DNA of 64,000 nt from positions 372,001 through 436,000 of the forward strand of contig JAHDVF020001258.1 of assembly GCA_022606425.2 (NCBI GenBank). Direction: 5' to 3'. Every line of letters begins with the position of its first letter. The first letter of the stretch is position 1. The stretch is from Lepidostoma basale. Lineage: Eukaryota; Arthropoda; Insecta; Trichoptera; Lepidostomatidae. Below the pieces are notes generated by a model. The model was not told the origin of the DNA, did not search any database, and saw only the letters and a program-made list of their open reading frames with translations. This document shows, piece by piece, positions 20,760 through 30,876 of this stretch. The position numbers were made by a program, and so were the translations under genes.

Positions 20760-21175
20760 AGCGTTTTTTTCGAAACTACTCTTTTCGATATTTTCTACTT
20801 GAACGATTTATGGTATATGAAATTTGGTAGCAATCATCTTTGTGTATTTCTCTACAGCCAGGATCATGGATTTTGGGATTTTTTTTCGAATAAAAATAAA
20901 ATCGGAGAGTGTAAAAAACAGGGACAATTTTTTTTCATGTTGTCGCAAGTTCACGAGATTTTTTTATTATTTTCTTTTCTGGGTTCAGGCCATAGAGACG
21001 CCTTTAATAATTAAGATTTTTGTTTGTTTTCGAACACTACAAGTATTAGAATCATGTTGACTGCGACGTACATTTTTTCCCCCCACTTCAGAGCCTGTAT
21101 GTTTCTGTTTGAATAATATTATTTTTTTGGTGATTTTTTTTTGTATTCTTTAAACTTCAATAAATATTAGTTCAA
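20760..21175. other. No recognised element
   Basis: Interior of the 2-kb TTAA element. A 109-codon open frame at 20685-21014 starts in the RTE-A tail and has no recognisable motif, so I do not call it a gene. Confidence 0.3.
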
Positions 21176-21179
21176 AATA

Positions 21180-21500
21180 TAATAGTAAACACGATTGTTA
21201 AGCGGTTTCTGCTTTTTGCTCAAACTGAATGCATTAGGTTCAGTTTAAGAATGCCCTTGTAAGGCGAAACAAATTTGTCACTATTTAAATAATTGATATA
21301 AATTAAATCCCAGTAAAACATAATTAATATAAATGAAAACCCCTGTTTTCTAGGAGTTTTGTTATGTTTTATATGGAATTACATGTTTTGCATTTCTAAG
21401 GCATTATCAAATGTGTCATTCCATATATTATACAACTTAAAAAAACTCCTAGAATACAGACGTTTCCATTTTTATTGATTATTTTATATAGAGTTTTACA
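21180..21500. repeat. Dispersed repeat (inverse of 9520) followed by FB-1 copy
   Basis: 21180-21310 is the inverse of 9520-9640. 21330-21500 is an FB-1 hairpin: AAAACCCCTGTTTTCTAGGA, GGAATTACATGTTTTGC, then CATTATCAAATG and inverse AAACTCCTAGAATACAGACG. Confidence 0.55.
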
Positions 21501-21981
21501 TCGTTGTTCAAGAAACAATAAATCCAAGTAAAACCACTAAATAATCGTGTTAACTATTATAAATTAGTACCGGAGTTTTACAAAACTAATACCACAATCA
21601 TCAATAAGTTAATAAACATCTTGTAAAAAAATGGATTGTAAAAATATAATACTTTATTTTTTTTTATCCTGCTCGGAAAAACGCCTAAATTTTAGGCCTC
21701 TATACCAGAATACCCCCTTAAAGTCAACACAATGAATCATATACACAGAAGTAAGAGATAAAAAGAAAATGGTTAATTTTCGTTTCATTGTGAATGGCGG
21801 TAATATTTTGAATGCCGTCGAAAAGTTTGTGGCAGGTTTATCAACACTCGCGGTAAACAATGTAATCAAATTTTTCCATCACACATTTCCGAGTTTATCG
21901 ATTGACGGATGTTAAAACTCTTCACAATTTTAGTGTCAATCATACGTAACATTACCTTATTGAAAGAAAAATAGATAACCT

Positions 21982-22352
21982 AACCATTACGAACTGTTTA
22001 ATTAAAACACTGTTATAGAATTTATTCTATATTCGCCATAACTTTATGTTGTGGATGTTTAATGTTTCTTTTTTTATATACTTTGTAGACCTAACCTAAT
22101 CTAACCTAACCTAACCATTGCAAACTGTTTAATTAAAACACTGTTATAGAATTTATTTTATATTCGCCATAACTTTATGTTGTGGATGTTTAATGTTTCT
22201 TTTTTTATATAATGTACTTTGTATACCTAACCTAACCTAACCTAACCGTTACGAACTAGTTAATTAAAACGCTGTTATAGAATTTATTCTATATTCGCCA
22301 TAACTTAATCTTGTGGATGTTTAATGTTTCTTATTTTTATGTACTTTGTATA
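21982..22352. repeat. Three tandem ~131-bp units joined by CCTAA blocks
   Basis: Units start at 21982, 22113 and 22243, each AACC-TTACGAACT..TTTAATTAAAACRCTGTTATAGAA, TATTCGCCATAACTT, GTGGATGTTTAATGTTTC, GTACTTTGTA. The joints contain CCTAACCTAATCTAACCTAA (22090-22112) and TACCTAACCTAACCTAACC (22224-22242), i.e. the TTAGG insect telomere motif read on the other strand. The unit itself resembles the left part of repeat H (42430-42600), and the array ends at a hammerhead-like motif (22374-22420). Confidence 0.85.
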
Positions 22353-22373
22353 TAACCCACATTAAAAAAAAAT

Positions 22374-22420
22374 TAAAAAGAAAACATGTTTCGGGCACAT
22401 AAGCTCTTTATCAGTGATAT
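22374..22420 (-). ncRNA. Hammerhead-like motif, repeat H, decayed
   Basis: Minus strand: CTGATAA (consensus CUGANGA, one change), A, GAGC/GCCC stem around TTATGT, GAAA, then ACATGT and T. GAAA and the palindromic stem III are intact; stem I is not. Probably inactive. Confidence 0.35.
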
Positions 22421-22459
22421 TATAATATATAAATATAACAAATATATATATATTTTTTT

Positions 22460-22702
22460 TATGTATACAACAGGTCATTTGAACCTAATTACTGTATGCA
22501 ATTATTTTTTTAGCTATAATATTGATTCTCGTAACATGACATGTAATAGGTAGCCAATCTATCGCCATTTTATTGTCACGTGAATTCTATACCAGATCAA
22601 ACACAGTGTGACAATCACATTGTTATCGCCGGGAATCGAACCCGGGACCTTTGGTATGGAAGTCAGAGCTCTTACCACTCTGCCACGATGGTCGTCAATT
22701 TT
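22460..22702 (-). mobile_element. SINE-1 type B, full length
   Basis: Minus strand: GACGACCATCGTGGCAGAGT, GGTAAGAGCTCTGACTTCCA, CCCGGGTTCGATTCCCGGCG (perfect B box), body CACGTGACAATAAAATGGCG, ATTGGCTACCTATTACATG, TACGAGAATCAATATTATAG, then the type B end with TAGGTTCAAATGACCTGTTG and TATAC. Best type B copy. Confidence 0.85.
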
Positions 22703-22724
22703 ATAATGTTTTACCTACCGGCCG

Positions 22725-22955
22725 CCAGAACCAATTTGCCTCTGGTGGCGCCGGTTGGAAGAGCAATTAGCCTGATGAACGCGGTCTCCTCGGAGATCGA
22801 CGTATTTCATCTTAGTGAAGGTACGTCCATGGAACAAATAATATTGACGTTGTATGTTTAAAATATTTTACCTGTACTAAATAGATGCCTTAAACATTAA
22901 TGCTGTTTGTTATGTCTTTTGAGTAAATAAACTGATTTGATTTGATTTGATTGAT
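22725..22955 (+). mobile_element. GATTT-tailed LINE 3' end, best copy
   Basis: Encodes the extreme C-terminus TNLPLVAPVGRAISLMNAV, SSEIDVFHLSEG, then stop and a 3' UTR ending GAGTAAATAAACTGATTTGA and two more GATTT units. The five-base tail repeat fits a non-LTR element that ends in a short tandem repeat. The clade is uncertain. Confidence 0.75.
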
Positions 22956-23590
22956 GTAAACATGTACTTTATTTATCATCATATTTATCATTTATATATA
23001 TATTTATCATCCAGTATTTTATTTGTAACACTTTCATTCGCACTCCATTCGCTGCTAGGCGAAAAATGCTTATACTCGTATATATAGATTATACAGATTA
23101 ACTGCATATTTTTGAGATTTCATTTCTTCATCACTTGCAAACACATGGGTCAAAATCCATAAGACTAACGAATCCGAAACATGTTGTGGATAAATTTTTT
23201 ATTTATTAATTTGCAAGGATTACACAGAGTTGTACATTATATTTATAAATTCAATGTGATTCAAGAAACAATGTTTATTTCTTTGTATTAATTGATGTAA
23301 AAATTAAAATTAAAATACAAACATGTTTCGGACATAGAAGCCTTTCATTAGCGTTGTTAGTTTTTTGAATTTTTGTATCTAATAATGTATAATATTATAT
23401 ATACTCGTATATTGTATGTATTCAATTAATTTCAGATAAATCAAATGTCATAAGAATAATTATATTAGCAATTGGGATAATAATGTTTGGGGCAATTTTC
23501 CTACATCGTGACACACACGCAGGTAGATTTTATCGACTTAAAACATGGCTGCCTTTATAAAAACTTACAATATGTATAGATGTAATTAAA
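22956..23590. other. AT-rich, with a decayed repeat H end
   Basis: At 23310-23360 (minus) CTAATGA, AAGGCTTCTATGTCC, GAAACATGTT form a further decayed hammerhead-like motif of repeat H. The rest is unassigned. Confidence 0.35.
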
Positions 23591-23597
23591 AATAAAG

Positions 23598-23795
23598 AAA
23601 ATGTCTCACCTAGAAGTAAAAGTATATGTTAGCGATGTGAATGGAATTAGAAATAGAGGAAGACTGAGGAAAACGTGGTACGATCAAATAAATCAAATAC
23701 TGAATGTCAGCCACGCGAGGAGTCAAAGAAATCGACACGCGTCATTGATACGATGTATTGAGGAAGAGAGAAACATATCTTTCTCGTAAAATTTA
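23598..23795 (+). mobile_element. RTE-A fragment
   Basis: VYVSDVNGIRNRGRLRKTW, YDQINQILNVSHARSQRNRH, ASLIRCIEEERNIS. Open for ~60 codons with no 3' end. Confidence 0.7.
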
Positions 23796-23804
23796 ATATA
23801 GCTA

Positions 23805-24150
23805 ACTGATTATTACGCCTTTTCTCCGAAGGTGTTGACAGGAATAATGGACTGCAACACTTTTCTTTCCTGACATACTTCTCTCCTCCCTCAACATTCA
23901 TAGATCGGGTCATGCACGCACGTCGGTTTCTCACGTGGCCGACATTCAATATTTGATTTATTTGATCGTGCAACGTTTTCTTATATTTTTAACCCATTTT
24001 TGTCGATAACATATGTAATACTTTTTTATAATTCTTTCTTCATTAATTCTTTTCATGTTTTTAAACCATCTTAATGTTACTTTCATTATTTTGTTCATAA
24101 CACTTTTTTCGCACCGCATTTACATCTTATATTTTCATTAAAAAGTCTAC
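23805..24150 (-). mobile_element. RTE-A fragment
   Basis: Minus strand: GHVRN, RACMTRSMNVEGGEKYV, RKEKCCSPLFLSTPSE plus a decayed upstream part with VMNKIMKVTLRWF. Forms an inverted pair with 23598-23795. Confidence 0.65.
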
Positions 24151-24163
24151 ACACTTAAGATTA

Positions 24164-24861
24164 TCGTAGAACGTCGTTAATCCGGACGTCAGTAAACCGG
24201 AACGTCAATTATCCGGATAAGCCGAGAGCGCAAAAAGACGACGAAACCTTGTTTAAATTTATTTTTTCTAGTACTGTAGAGCAGTGCTCCGCAATATTTT
24301 CAGACCTACGGCACACATAAAATCTTCCTAGAATACCGCGGCACTCAAATTCGGTCTGAACGTGGGCGTCAATCAGTTCAGGAGACGCTGGTGACATTTT
24401 TTATAGCTCATCCCCGACTTCCGGCTAGTAGAAATCGGACCCGCAAGATCCAATGTCAAATTTTCACGAATCCTACTAAAAAAATGGAGGTCGCCGGCAA
24501 CTTCTGGTCAATAGAAATCGGCGGCGACCGATTTTTCACGAATGATCTAAAAAAAACAATAAAAGGTAATCAAAGTATCTTGAACTGATTTAAGATAAAG
24601 TCAAACCTTTCGCAATTCACGAATTCTGACTACAACTTAAATATTTTATTCATTATGTATTTGGGCGCGGCACACCTGCGTCCGGCTCACGGCACACCAG
24701 TGTGCCGCGGCACAACGGTTGCGGAGCACTGCTGTAGAGTAATGTAAGCCTTTTTGTGTACATATACTACATACATACTTGTTTTTGCAGTAAAAAATGT
24801 AATTTTATAATCAATAAATCATTTCCGGTCCCAATTAGTCTAGATAAACGACGTTATACTG
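24164..24861. mobile_element. Tigger/pogo-like MITE, hosting a hAT-like MITE
   Basis: Left end TCGTAGAACGTCGTTAATCC then GGAC; right end, inverted, CAGTATAACGTCGTTTATCT then AGAC. TA lies outside both ends (24162-24163, 24862-24863). The subterminal TCAATTATCCGGATAA is typical of Tigger-type ends. About 240 bp without the nested hAT element. Confidence 0.7.
24282..24731. mobile_element. hAT-like MITE with perfect 8-bp duplication
   Basis: CTGTAGAG flanks it on both sides (24274-24281 and 24732-24739). Ends CAGTGCTCCGCAATATT and, inverted, CAGTGCTCCGCAACCGT. A GC-rich GCCGCGGCACAC/GTGTGCCGCG pair lies near the right end. 450 bp, no transposase. It is 314 bp from SCYL2 exon 25045-25165. Confidence 0.85.
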
Positions 24862-25044
24862 TATTTAATCTTATAAATAAAATTTACATAAAATAAATCA
24901 AACAATCGCGTTTGATATTATAATTTAAGTGTATAGAAGTGTTAAATGTTATATTCCTCACGTGAAATTGTTATTGAATAGACGTGTAAAAAGCTTGAAG
25001 CTTTCTGTGCGAACGACCCGTGGGAGGGGTGTAATTAAACTTAC

Positions 25045-25165
25045 CCACAAACTCCAACCCAAACAGCTTCCAGGTTCCTTTCTTGGTGATAACAATAGAC
25101 GTCGGGCAGACGTTACGATGAATCAGATGGACGTTGTAATGGAGGAACGTAAGTGCCTCGGTTAT
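25045..25165 (-). CDS. SCYL2: SCYL2 exon: catalytic-loop equivalent (HRN)
   Basis: 121 bp, 40 codons plus one base. The acceptor is ttgttccag ending at 25166 and the donor is GTGG|GTAAGTTT at 25045/25044. The peptide starts ITEALTFLHYNVHLIHRNVC and continues PTSIVITKKGTWKLFGLEFV. It aligns with SCYL2 as EGLSFLHSSVKMVHGN, then PENIILNKSGAWKIMGFDF. HRD of active kinases is HRN here and DFG is replaced by LEF, so two catalytic aspartates are missing, as expected for a pseudokinase. The exon lies about 180 bp from a nest of DNA transposons (24164-24861). Confidence 0.95.
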
Positions 25166-25364
25166 CTGGAACAATAATATTCATTCATGTAATAACAGCC
25201 CCTGTACTAATGTTACATTCGATGTATTAATAAGATGGTGTTATTTTCGTGTAATTTAAAGCTCGTTTGTTTTATGATAATTAGAAATCTAATCCCAATT
25301 TAAACTGGTAGATTTGTACTTATATTAAGATTATATTTGAATTTTGTAAATTGAAAATGGTAAT

Positions 25365-25975
25365 CTGTTTATGATCGACCAATTTAATTACCTTGGTAGC
25401 ATTATCACTAAATCGCTTGACCCGGACATTGATATAAAATGCAGAATTGAAGTTGCACGAGCTGCATTTAATAAAATGAGAATATTCTTTTGCAAGGATA
25501 ATCTAAACTTGAAACTCCGACGAAGAATTATTAAATTAATACGGTCTGTTCTACTTTATGGCGGCAAAAACTGAACTCTGAAAGCGAATGTAATGAACCG
25601 ATTGGAAGCGTTCGAGATGTGGATATACCGCAGAATGCTCCGTATACCGTGGACCGATAGGGTCAGTAATGCAGACGTACTACAGAGAGCCAGAGCCAAT
25701 GTGTGTTGTCGAGTGTGAAAATAAGAAAGGTCTCATATTTGGGTCATGTGCTAAGGGGAGAAAAATACCACCTCCTTCTACTGATATTAATGGGTCAAGT
25801 GGAGGGACGTCGGGAAGTTGGTAGAAGGCAGCTGTCCTGGCTGCGGAGCATCAAAGAGTTGACAGGAAAAACAAGAGTTCAGAACCTGTTCTAAGTGGTG
25901 CAGGATAGAGATGCCTTTACTGCAGTGATAGCCAATGTTGAGGGATCTGACAAGGCACCGAAAGAAGTATAAGAA
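25365..25975 (+). pseudogene. LINE-C reverse transcriptase C-terminus, three frames
   Basis: DQFNYLGSIITKSLDPDIDI, KCRIEVARAAFNKMRI, RRRIIKLIRSVLLYGG; then NRLEAFEMWIYRRMLRIPWT, DRVSNADVLQRARAN; then VKIRKVSYLGHVLRGEKYHL, GRRQLSWLRSIKEL and VIANVEG. Two frameshifts and a stop. It is the most complete LINE-C copy and covers the part deleted at 760-1289. Confidence 0.8.
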
Positions 25976-25979
25976 TCTG

Positions 25980-26455
25980 TTATGAATGAGTTTCATACGC
26001 TTATTTTTTATTTATTCCATTTAATATGGGAGTAGCGTGAGAGGTTTCCCATTATTTATACCCCACTATTTATGACATGAGTGGCTCTTTTGAATACTTT
26101 AGCCAGTAAATATACTTAATTAAAGTTTGTGAAAAATTATAAATAAAAATACTTCAAACTGACTAAACTTAACAATCGAAGAAATAGCCAATTACGGAAA
26201 ATTTAAGTAAAAAAACATTCCAATTTAAGTAACAACATATTATTTGCAAAATTAGGTAAAACTAAACAATATGAGGTAAATCTAATTCATATAAAAAATT
26301 AAAGTGATTCCAATTTTTTTGTTTGGAGAAAAAACTTTTTTTCATTGTAAAATAAGTTACAATTTTCTGTTGTAATAATGCATTATTGTATTATAATTAA
26401 AAAATATGTATATACACACAGTTCCATACAAAATTATATTATAGGATATACTCGT
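25980..26455. other. No recognised element
   Basis: AT-rich, no repeat match. Confidence 0.3.
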
Positions 26456-26459
26456 ATAC

Positions 26460-27112
26460 TAAAATGAAAATTTGGAGCAAGTAGATGAGTTCGTGTATTT
26501 AGGTAGTATATTTACATAAATAGGCGAGTGGAGAGGGATATTGAAAGAAGGGTTGGTGCAGAAAACAAAGTGAATGGTGCACTTGAATTTGTCATCGCAA
26601 ACAAAAACTTATCGTTCTTCTACCGACCCTTATGTATAAAAGCAAAGCATGGAACTGGCAAAAAAGGATGAAATTAGAATAAATACAGTAGAAATGAGAT
26701 CTTTAAGACGAATATGTGAATACTTTGTGTATGATAGTGTCTAACGAAAATATAAGAAGTGAATGCGGTGCGAATGATGATGGTGTTATGAACAAAATAT
26801 TGAGAGGATCGTTAAGATGGTTTGGACATATGGAAAAAAATGAATGAAGAAAGAATGGTAAAAAAAATATATGTTAACGATGTAAATGTAACCAGAAATA
26901 GAGGAATAACGAGGAAAACTTGGCACGATCAGATAAATAAAATATTGAATGTCGGCCATGTAAGGAGTCAGAGAAATCGGAGCGTGCATGACACGATATA
27001 TGAATGTTGAGGAAGCGAGAGAATTATGTCACGAAAGAAAAGTGTGCAGTTCATTATTTCTTCCTACCCCTTCGGGGAGACGGCGTGAGGGTTAGTTAGT
27101 TAGTTACTAAAT
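26460..27112 (+). mobile_element. RTE-A, GTTA-tailed, long copy
   Basis: NLEQVDEFVYLGSIFT, stop, a decayed middle, INTVEMRSLRRIC, WFGHMEKNE, VNDVNVTRNRGITRKTWHDQ, INKILNVGHVRSQRN and the 3' end CTACCCCTTCGGGGAGACGG, CGTGAGGGTTAGTTAGTTAG. About 650 bp with several frameshifts. Confidence 0.8.
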
Positions 27113-27545
27113 ATAATAGATAAATTTTTATTTTAAAAGTTATGTAAATATAAATTATTACGCTAATACATCTACAATATTTACTACACAGTGATTTGAA
27201 ATTTTTATTAAATTACGTAATTTTTCTGGTAGATTATGTTATTTTATGGGGGTAACTATTTTTTACATTTTTAATATGTCATAATATAAATCTATCCAAG
27301 AAAAATATAATTGAATCGCAATTGAATTAATATGTGTTTTCACGATTAATAAAAAAACTATTAACTTATAAACTTGTAATTACCATTCAATATAATAAAA
27401 CTTACCAAAACTAAAAAAACGACGTTTTCATTCGTATTGATTTTTATTATGGAGATTTATATCGTTTTTGAGATAATCAAATGATTTTACTGAAATCTCT
27501 CGATGAAAGTATTTTGGAATTTTAAATACTAATTAAATGAAACGA
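27113..27545. other. AT-rich, with half of an FB-type arm
   Basis: 27375-27500 has GACGTTTTCATTCGTATTGA, GATTTATATCGTTTTTGAGA and TGATTTTACTGAAATCTC. The last also occurs at 42055-42085 next to FB-5. So this is the flank of an FB-5-type unit. Confidence 0.4.
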
Positions 27546-27549
27546 TAAT

Positions 27550-27770
27550 TTGAACTACTTCCACTTTTGTCTTTATTTCAACCGGGTTCGCCAGGCTCGC
27601 TGTCGAAATAAAAACAAAAGTGGAAGTAGTTAAAAAAATACCATTTTATTTAATTACGAGTAGTATTTATATCGTTGTTCAAAAGACAATACTCGCTGGT
27701 ATCGACAGACTGATCTGTCGAAATAATGACAAAAGTGAAAGCAGTTAAAAATACAGAATAAAACACCAGA
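27550..27770. repeat. Fold-back family FB-5
   Basis: AACTACTTCCACTTTTGTCT pairs with ACAAAAGTGGAAGTAGTT around a GC-rich loop (GGGTTCGCCAGGCTCGCTG). A second partial unit follows (27690-27750, CGACAGACTGATCTGTCG). The other copy is 42100-42310. Confidence 0.7.
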
Positions 27771-28030
27771 ATAAGAGAGATATGTTAGGTAGAGGATATT
27801 ATAAGATGGAGCAGACAGCAAAAAAGAGACTGGTACGGTCATGTTAAAAGAATGGACACCACCAGACTCCCCTATATTGCATTGCATAATCAGCCTCATG
27901 GGACTCGTCCTCGTGGAAGACCCCCTAAAAGATGGAAGGACAGCTGGGAATCTATCTCACAGGAGGAGCAACACTCTGGAGAACAGACCACATAGGTCTA
28001 CAATAAGGAAAAAGAAGAAGAAGAAGTTTA
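27735..28030 (+). pseudogene. LINE-F C-terminus with AAG tail
   Basis: NTRIREIC, WYGHVKRMDTTRLPYIALHN (one base shifted near the start), QPHGTRPRGRPPKRWKDSWE, SISQEEQHSGEQTT, then AAGAAGAAGAAG. GRPPKRWKDSW is the hallmark. Nearly identical to 37255-37566, so the two are young relative to the others. Confidence 0.8.
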
Positions 28031-28560
28031 ATATCATCGCATTATTTTATTATTATAGTATTCATATCGTTGTTCAAAAGACATTAATAATTTTATTATT
28101 ATTTAGGAGAACGGGTGTGATTATTGTATTATCGAATATTTATTTGTCGTTCGGTTTCAATAATATAACAGAGATTAACTCGTAAAAAACTGTTGATGCA
28201 AGAGAGATTTTATAATTAGAAAATAGGGATGGTTCAGAGAGTGACTCAAAGAGTATATCATTAAGAAATTTATTTTTCACGTCTTAGAGGTACGTACGTA
28301 ATAAACTCGTCCTTTGATGGACTTGATTAAATTGAGTTATAAGAAACTTTTAGCTTTATGCTGAAACTCGGAGAATTTCGTTTTTGCGGTGTGAGTAGTA
28401 AAATAAAAGTTGCAGAAATATGCAGTGGGGGGAATGCATTCCTCTCCAAGAATCCGCTAGAGATGTTAAAGTTATGTTGGAAATGTGAAGCACAGAATGG
28501 AATTTAGAGAGAACGAAAATGCATTTTCTCTAGGTTCATGTATTAAGAAGTGTTACATTA
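28031..28560. other. No recognised element
   Basis: AT-rich. ATTCATATCGTTGTTCAAAA at 28059 repeats 27667, so it may be another FB-5 flank. Confidence 0.3.
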
Positions 28561-28564
28561 CAAA

Positions 28565-29505
28565 GAGAAATACATCCACTGAAGTAAATATGGCAGTACA
28601 CAAAGGAGTTCTAGTGCCAAACATTATGTATGGAAATGAAGCTTGGAGCTGCTAATGAAGAATTATAGTGGGATAAAAGTCGTAGAAAAGATATCACAAG
28701 AAGAATTTGCAGGAAATCGAATGCCGAACTAGGAAATAATAATAAATATACGGCAGATAATTGCATCATAAGTAAAATTGAAAAAGGGTTTCTGAGATGA
28801 TTTAGACATGTTGAACGAATGGACGAGAGAAGAAATGTTAAAATGTTTGTGGGTTGAAAACGAAGCCGAATGGACCCCAGATCTTGACTGAGTCAGCTCA
28901 GTAGAGTTTAAATACATAATAAGCGCGTCAGCACAGACTGTTTTATCTCCTAGGATGCAAAACCAACCTGCCTCTGGTGATGCCGGTGGAGAGAGAAATC
29001 AAATAGCTGAAAATGATCGCTTCGGAGATCAAATTGCATATTCGTTAGGGTACGTTCAGAATACAGATACTCTTGACTTTGGAGAGTTTCTTGTGTTCCC
29101 AATGTAGAACAATCTCTCACGCACTCATGGTCTTATATATAATATTTATTATATTTTACCTGTTCTCAATAGATGCTTTAAACTTTAATTGTTGTTTGTA
29201 ATATCTTTCGAGAAAATGAACTGATTAAATATAGAAAGATATTTTATAATAACTATTTAAAATATCCTCGAGATAAACAACTGCAATGATCAAATTGTGT
29301 TATTGAAACCAATAAAAAAAGAGAAACCGTGGAAAGCACGACGTGACCAAATTAATGAAATTCTAAAAGGCCGTTACATTCGAAGTCGGAAAAATCAACG
29401 AGGTGCATGTTATGATGTATGAATATAGAGGAAGCTGCAAAGGAAAAATAGTAGCAAAGAAAGGAAGGAAGGAAGAAGAGTATGCCAGGAAAAAGGAGTA
29501 TGACG
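28565..29505 (+). mobile_element. RTE-A fragment in two parts around a GATTT-tailed LINE
   Basis: Part 1 (28580-28870): MAVHKGVLVPNIMYGNEAW, decayed centre, FRHVERMDERRNV. Part 2 (29320-29505): KPWKARRDQINEILK, GRYIRSRKNQRG, then MPGKRSMT. The GATTT-tailed LINE (28935-29230) lies between, so it probably inserted here. Confidence 0.6.
28935..29232 (+). mobile_element. GATTT-tailed LINE 3' end
   Basis: CAACCTGCCTCTGGTGATGC, CGGTGGAGAGAGAAATC, GATCGCTTCGGAGATC, then AATCTCTCACGCACTCATGG, ATTTTACCTGTTCTCAATAG and GAGAAAATGAACTGATT. The tail is lost. Confidence 0.7.
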
Positions 29506-29624
29506 GTCTTTATGTATCGCAAAAAAATTAAATTTATATTAAGAACGTTTTATTAATCGTTAATGATGTAAATGGAATGGAGTAGTAATACTCCGTGCCC
29601 TTGGTAACGACAACTAATTAACTA

Positions 29625-30075
29625 ATTACCATCACGCTGTCTCCCCGAAGGGGTAGGCAGAAAGAATGAAACGCCACACTGTTCTGTCCTGACATACTTC
29701 TCTCTCTTCCTCTACATTGTTATGCACGCACGCCGATTTTCCGACTCCTCACGTGACCGATATTCAATATTTTATTGATTTGATCGTGCCACGTTTTCCT
29801 CGGCATTCCTCTATTTCTAGCTCCGTTCACGCCGTTTACATATACCTTCTTTACCAATCTGTCTTCACTCATTCTTTCTATGTGTCCAAACCATTTTAAT
29901 GACCCTTTCCTTATTTTGTTCATAACACTTTCACTTCTTATACTTGCATTTTTCACTCTATCATATACAGATATGCAACACATTCGTCTTAGAAATCTCA
30001 TTTCTACTGTATTTATTCTACTTTCATCCTTCTTTTGCCAGTTCCATGCTTCACTTTCATACGTAAGGGTCGATT
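29625..30075 (-). pseudogene. RTE-A C-terminus, GTTA-type
   Basis: Minus strand: SEAWNWQKKDESRINTVEM, RFLRRMCCISVYDRVKNASI, RSESVMNKIRKGSLKWFGHI, ERMSEDRLVKKVYVNGVNGA, RNRGMPRKTWHDQINKILNI, GHVRSRKIG and, after a frameshift, the 3' end with GGGGAGACAGCGTGATGGTA. The best coding preservation among GTTA-type copies. Confidence 0.8.
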
Positions 30076-30870
30076 ACAAAATTACGATAAATCTGTCTAC
30101 CGCAGTTCGAGACCAATTTTTTTTACTGCAAATGAAGCCACCAGCACAATGTGGGTTAAAAACGTAATGATGAGCAAGATTTCCAGCTCATCAAACTACA
30201 TAGAAAGTGCGAACCCCCGACAGTTTATTTGAAAGTTTGCCATAAGTTTCGCGAGGTTCTGGGTTCAGGAACCACTTATCGAAGGGATAACATTAAAAAT
30301 AATCCCTCTCCTCCCCTTCTGCCTTCCCCTGCCGGGGCAAATCCTAAAATGATTCCCGAAGATGTTTCAACCTAAAAGCTCTTTGCTTTCAAAAAAGGTG
30401 CGTACTTACTTTTAAAGTTTTCGGTTTTGGCAATTTCCATCTTTTGGTTATCACCTAAAAGGAAGTTTGTAAAGTTTGTTTTTGGCCTCATTATTTATTA
30501 ATTTTGTATTTCCATTCATCATGAATACTCATTTTAAAACGATATTTATCTTTCTATGTTTATGTTTGTCGCACTTTTAAATCGTAGCTATCAAAACATA
30601 CATAAATATTATAATAAAATATTTATTGTTTCTTGAATGATTACTTATTCTTGAATGAAGCATATTGTGTATGTTTATGTTCCAAATCAACCAAAACAGT
30701 CCCTGATCTTTTTTTAAATTGAAATTTTTCCAGTTTTTGTATTTACTTACAAAATTCATCAGTAAAATTGTCCAGTAGAATGACCAGCGAATTTTCAGAC
30801 TCTGTACACTGTATTTAATTATTTTATTTTATTTCATTGTATTTTTTATAATTTCTTTTATATTTATATT
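30076..30870. other. No recognised element
   Basis: 30290-30360 has CCCTCTCCTCCCCTTCTGCC (pyrimidine-rich). Nothing else matches. Confidence 0.3.
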
Positions 30871-30876
30871 GTGAAC

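Larger units (their letters stand above)
19730..21717. mobile_element. TTAA-flanked element, 2 kb, with nested repeats
   Basis: Perfect TTAA outside both ends (19726-19729, 21718-21721). Left end GGGGGTATTCTGGTCTAG; right end, inverted, GGGGGTATTCTGGTATAG. Inside lie a family G fold-back pair, an RTE-A piece, an FB-1 copy and ~1 kb of AT-rich unique DNA. No transposase seen. It shares its end motif with 3314-5300. Confidence 0.55.

Noticed and set aside
21982..22352. True telomere
   Set aside because: The CCTAA blocks are 20-25 bp, embedded in a 131-bp unit inside an intron, with sequence continuing on both sides.
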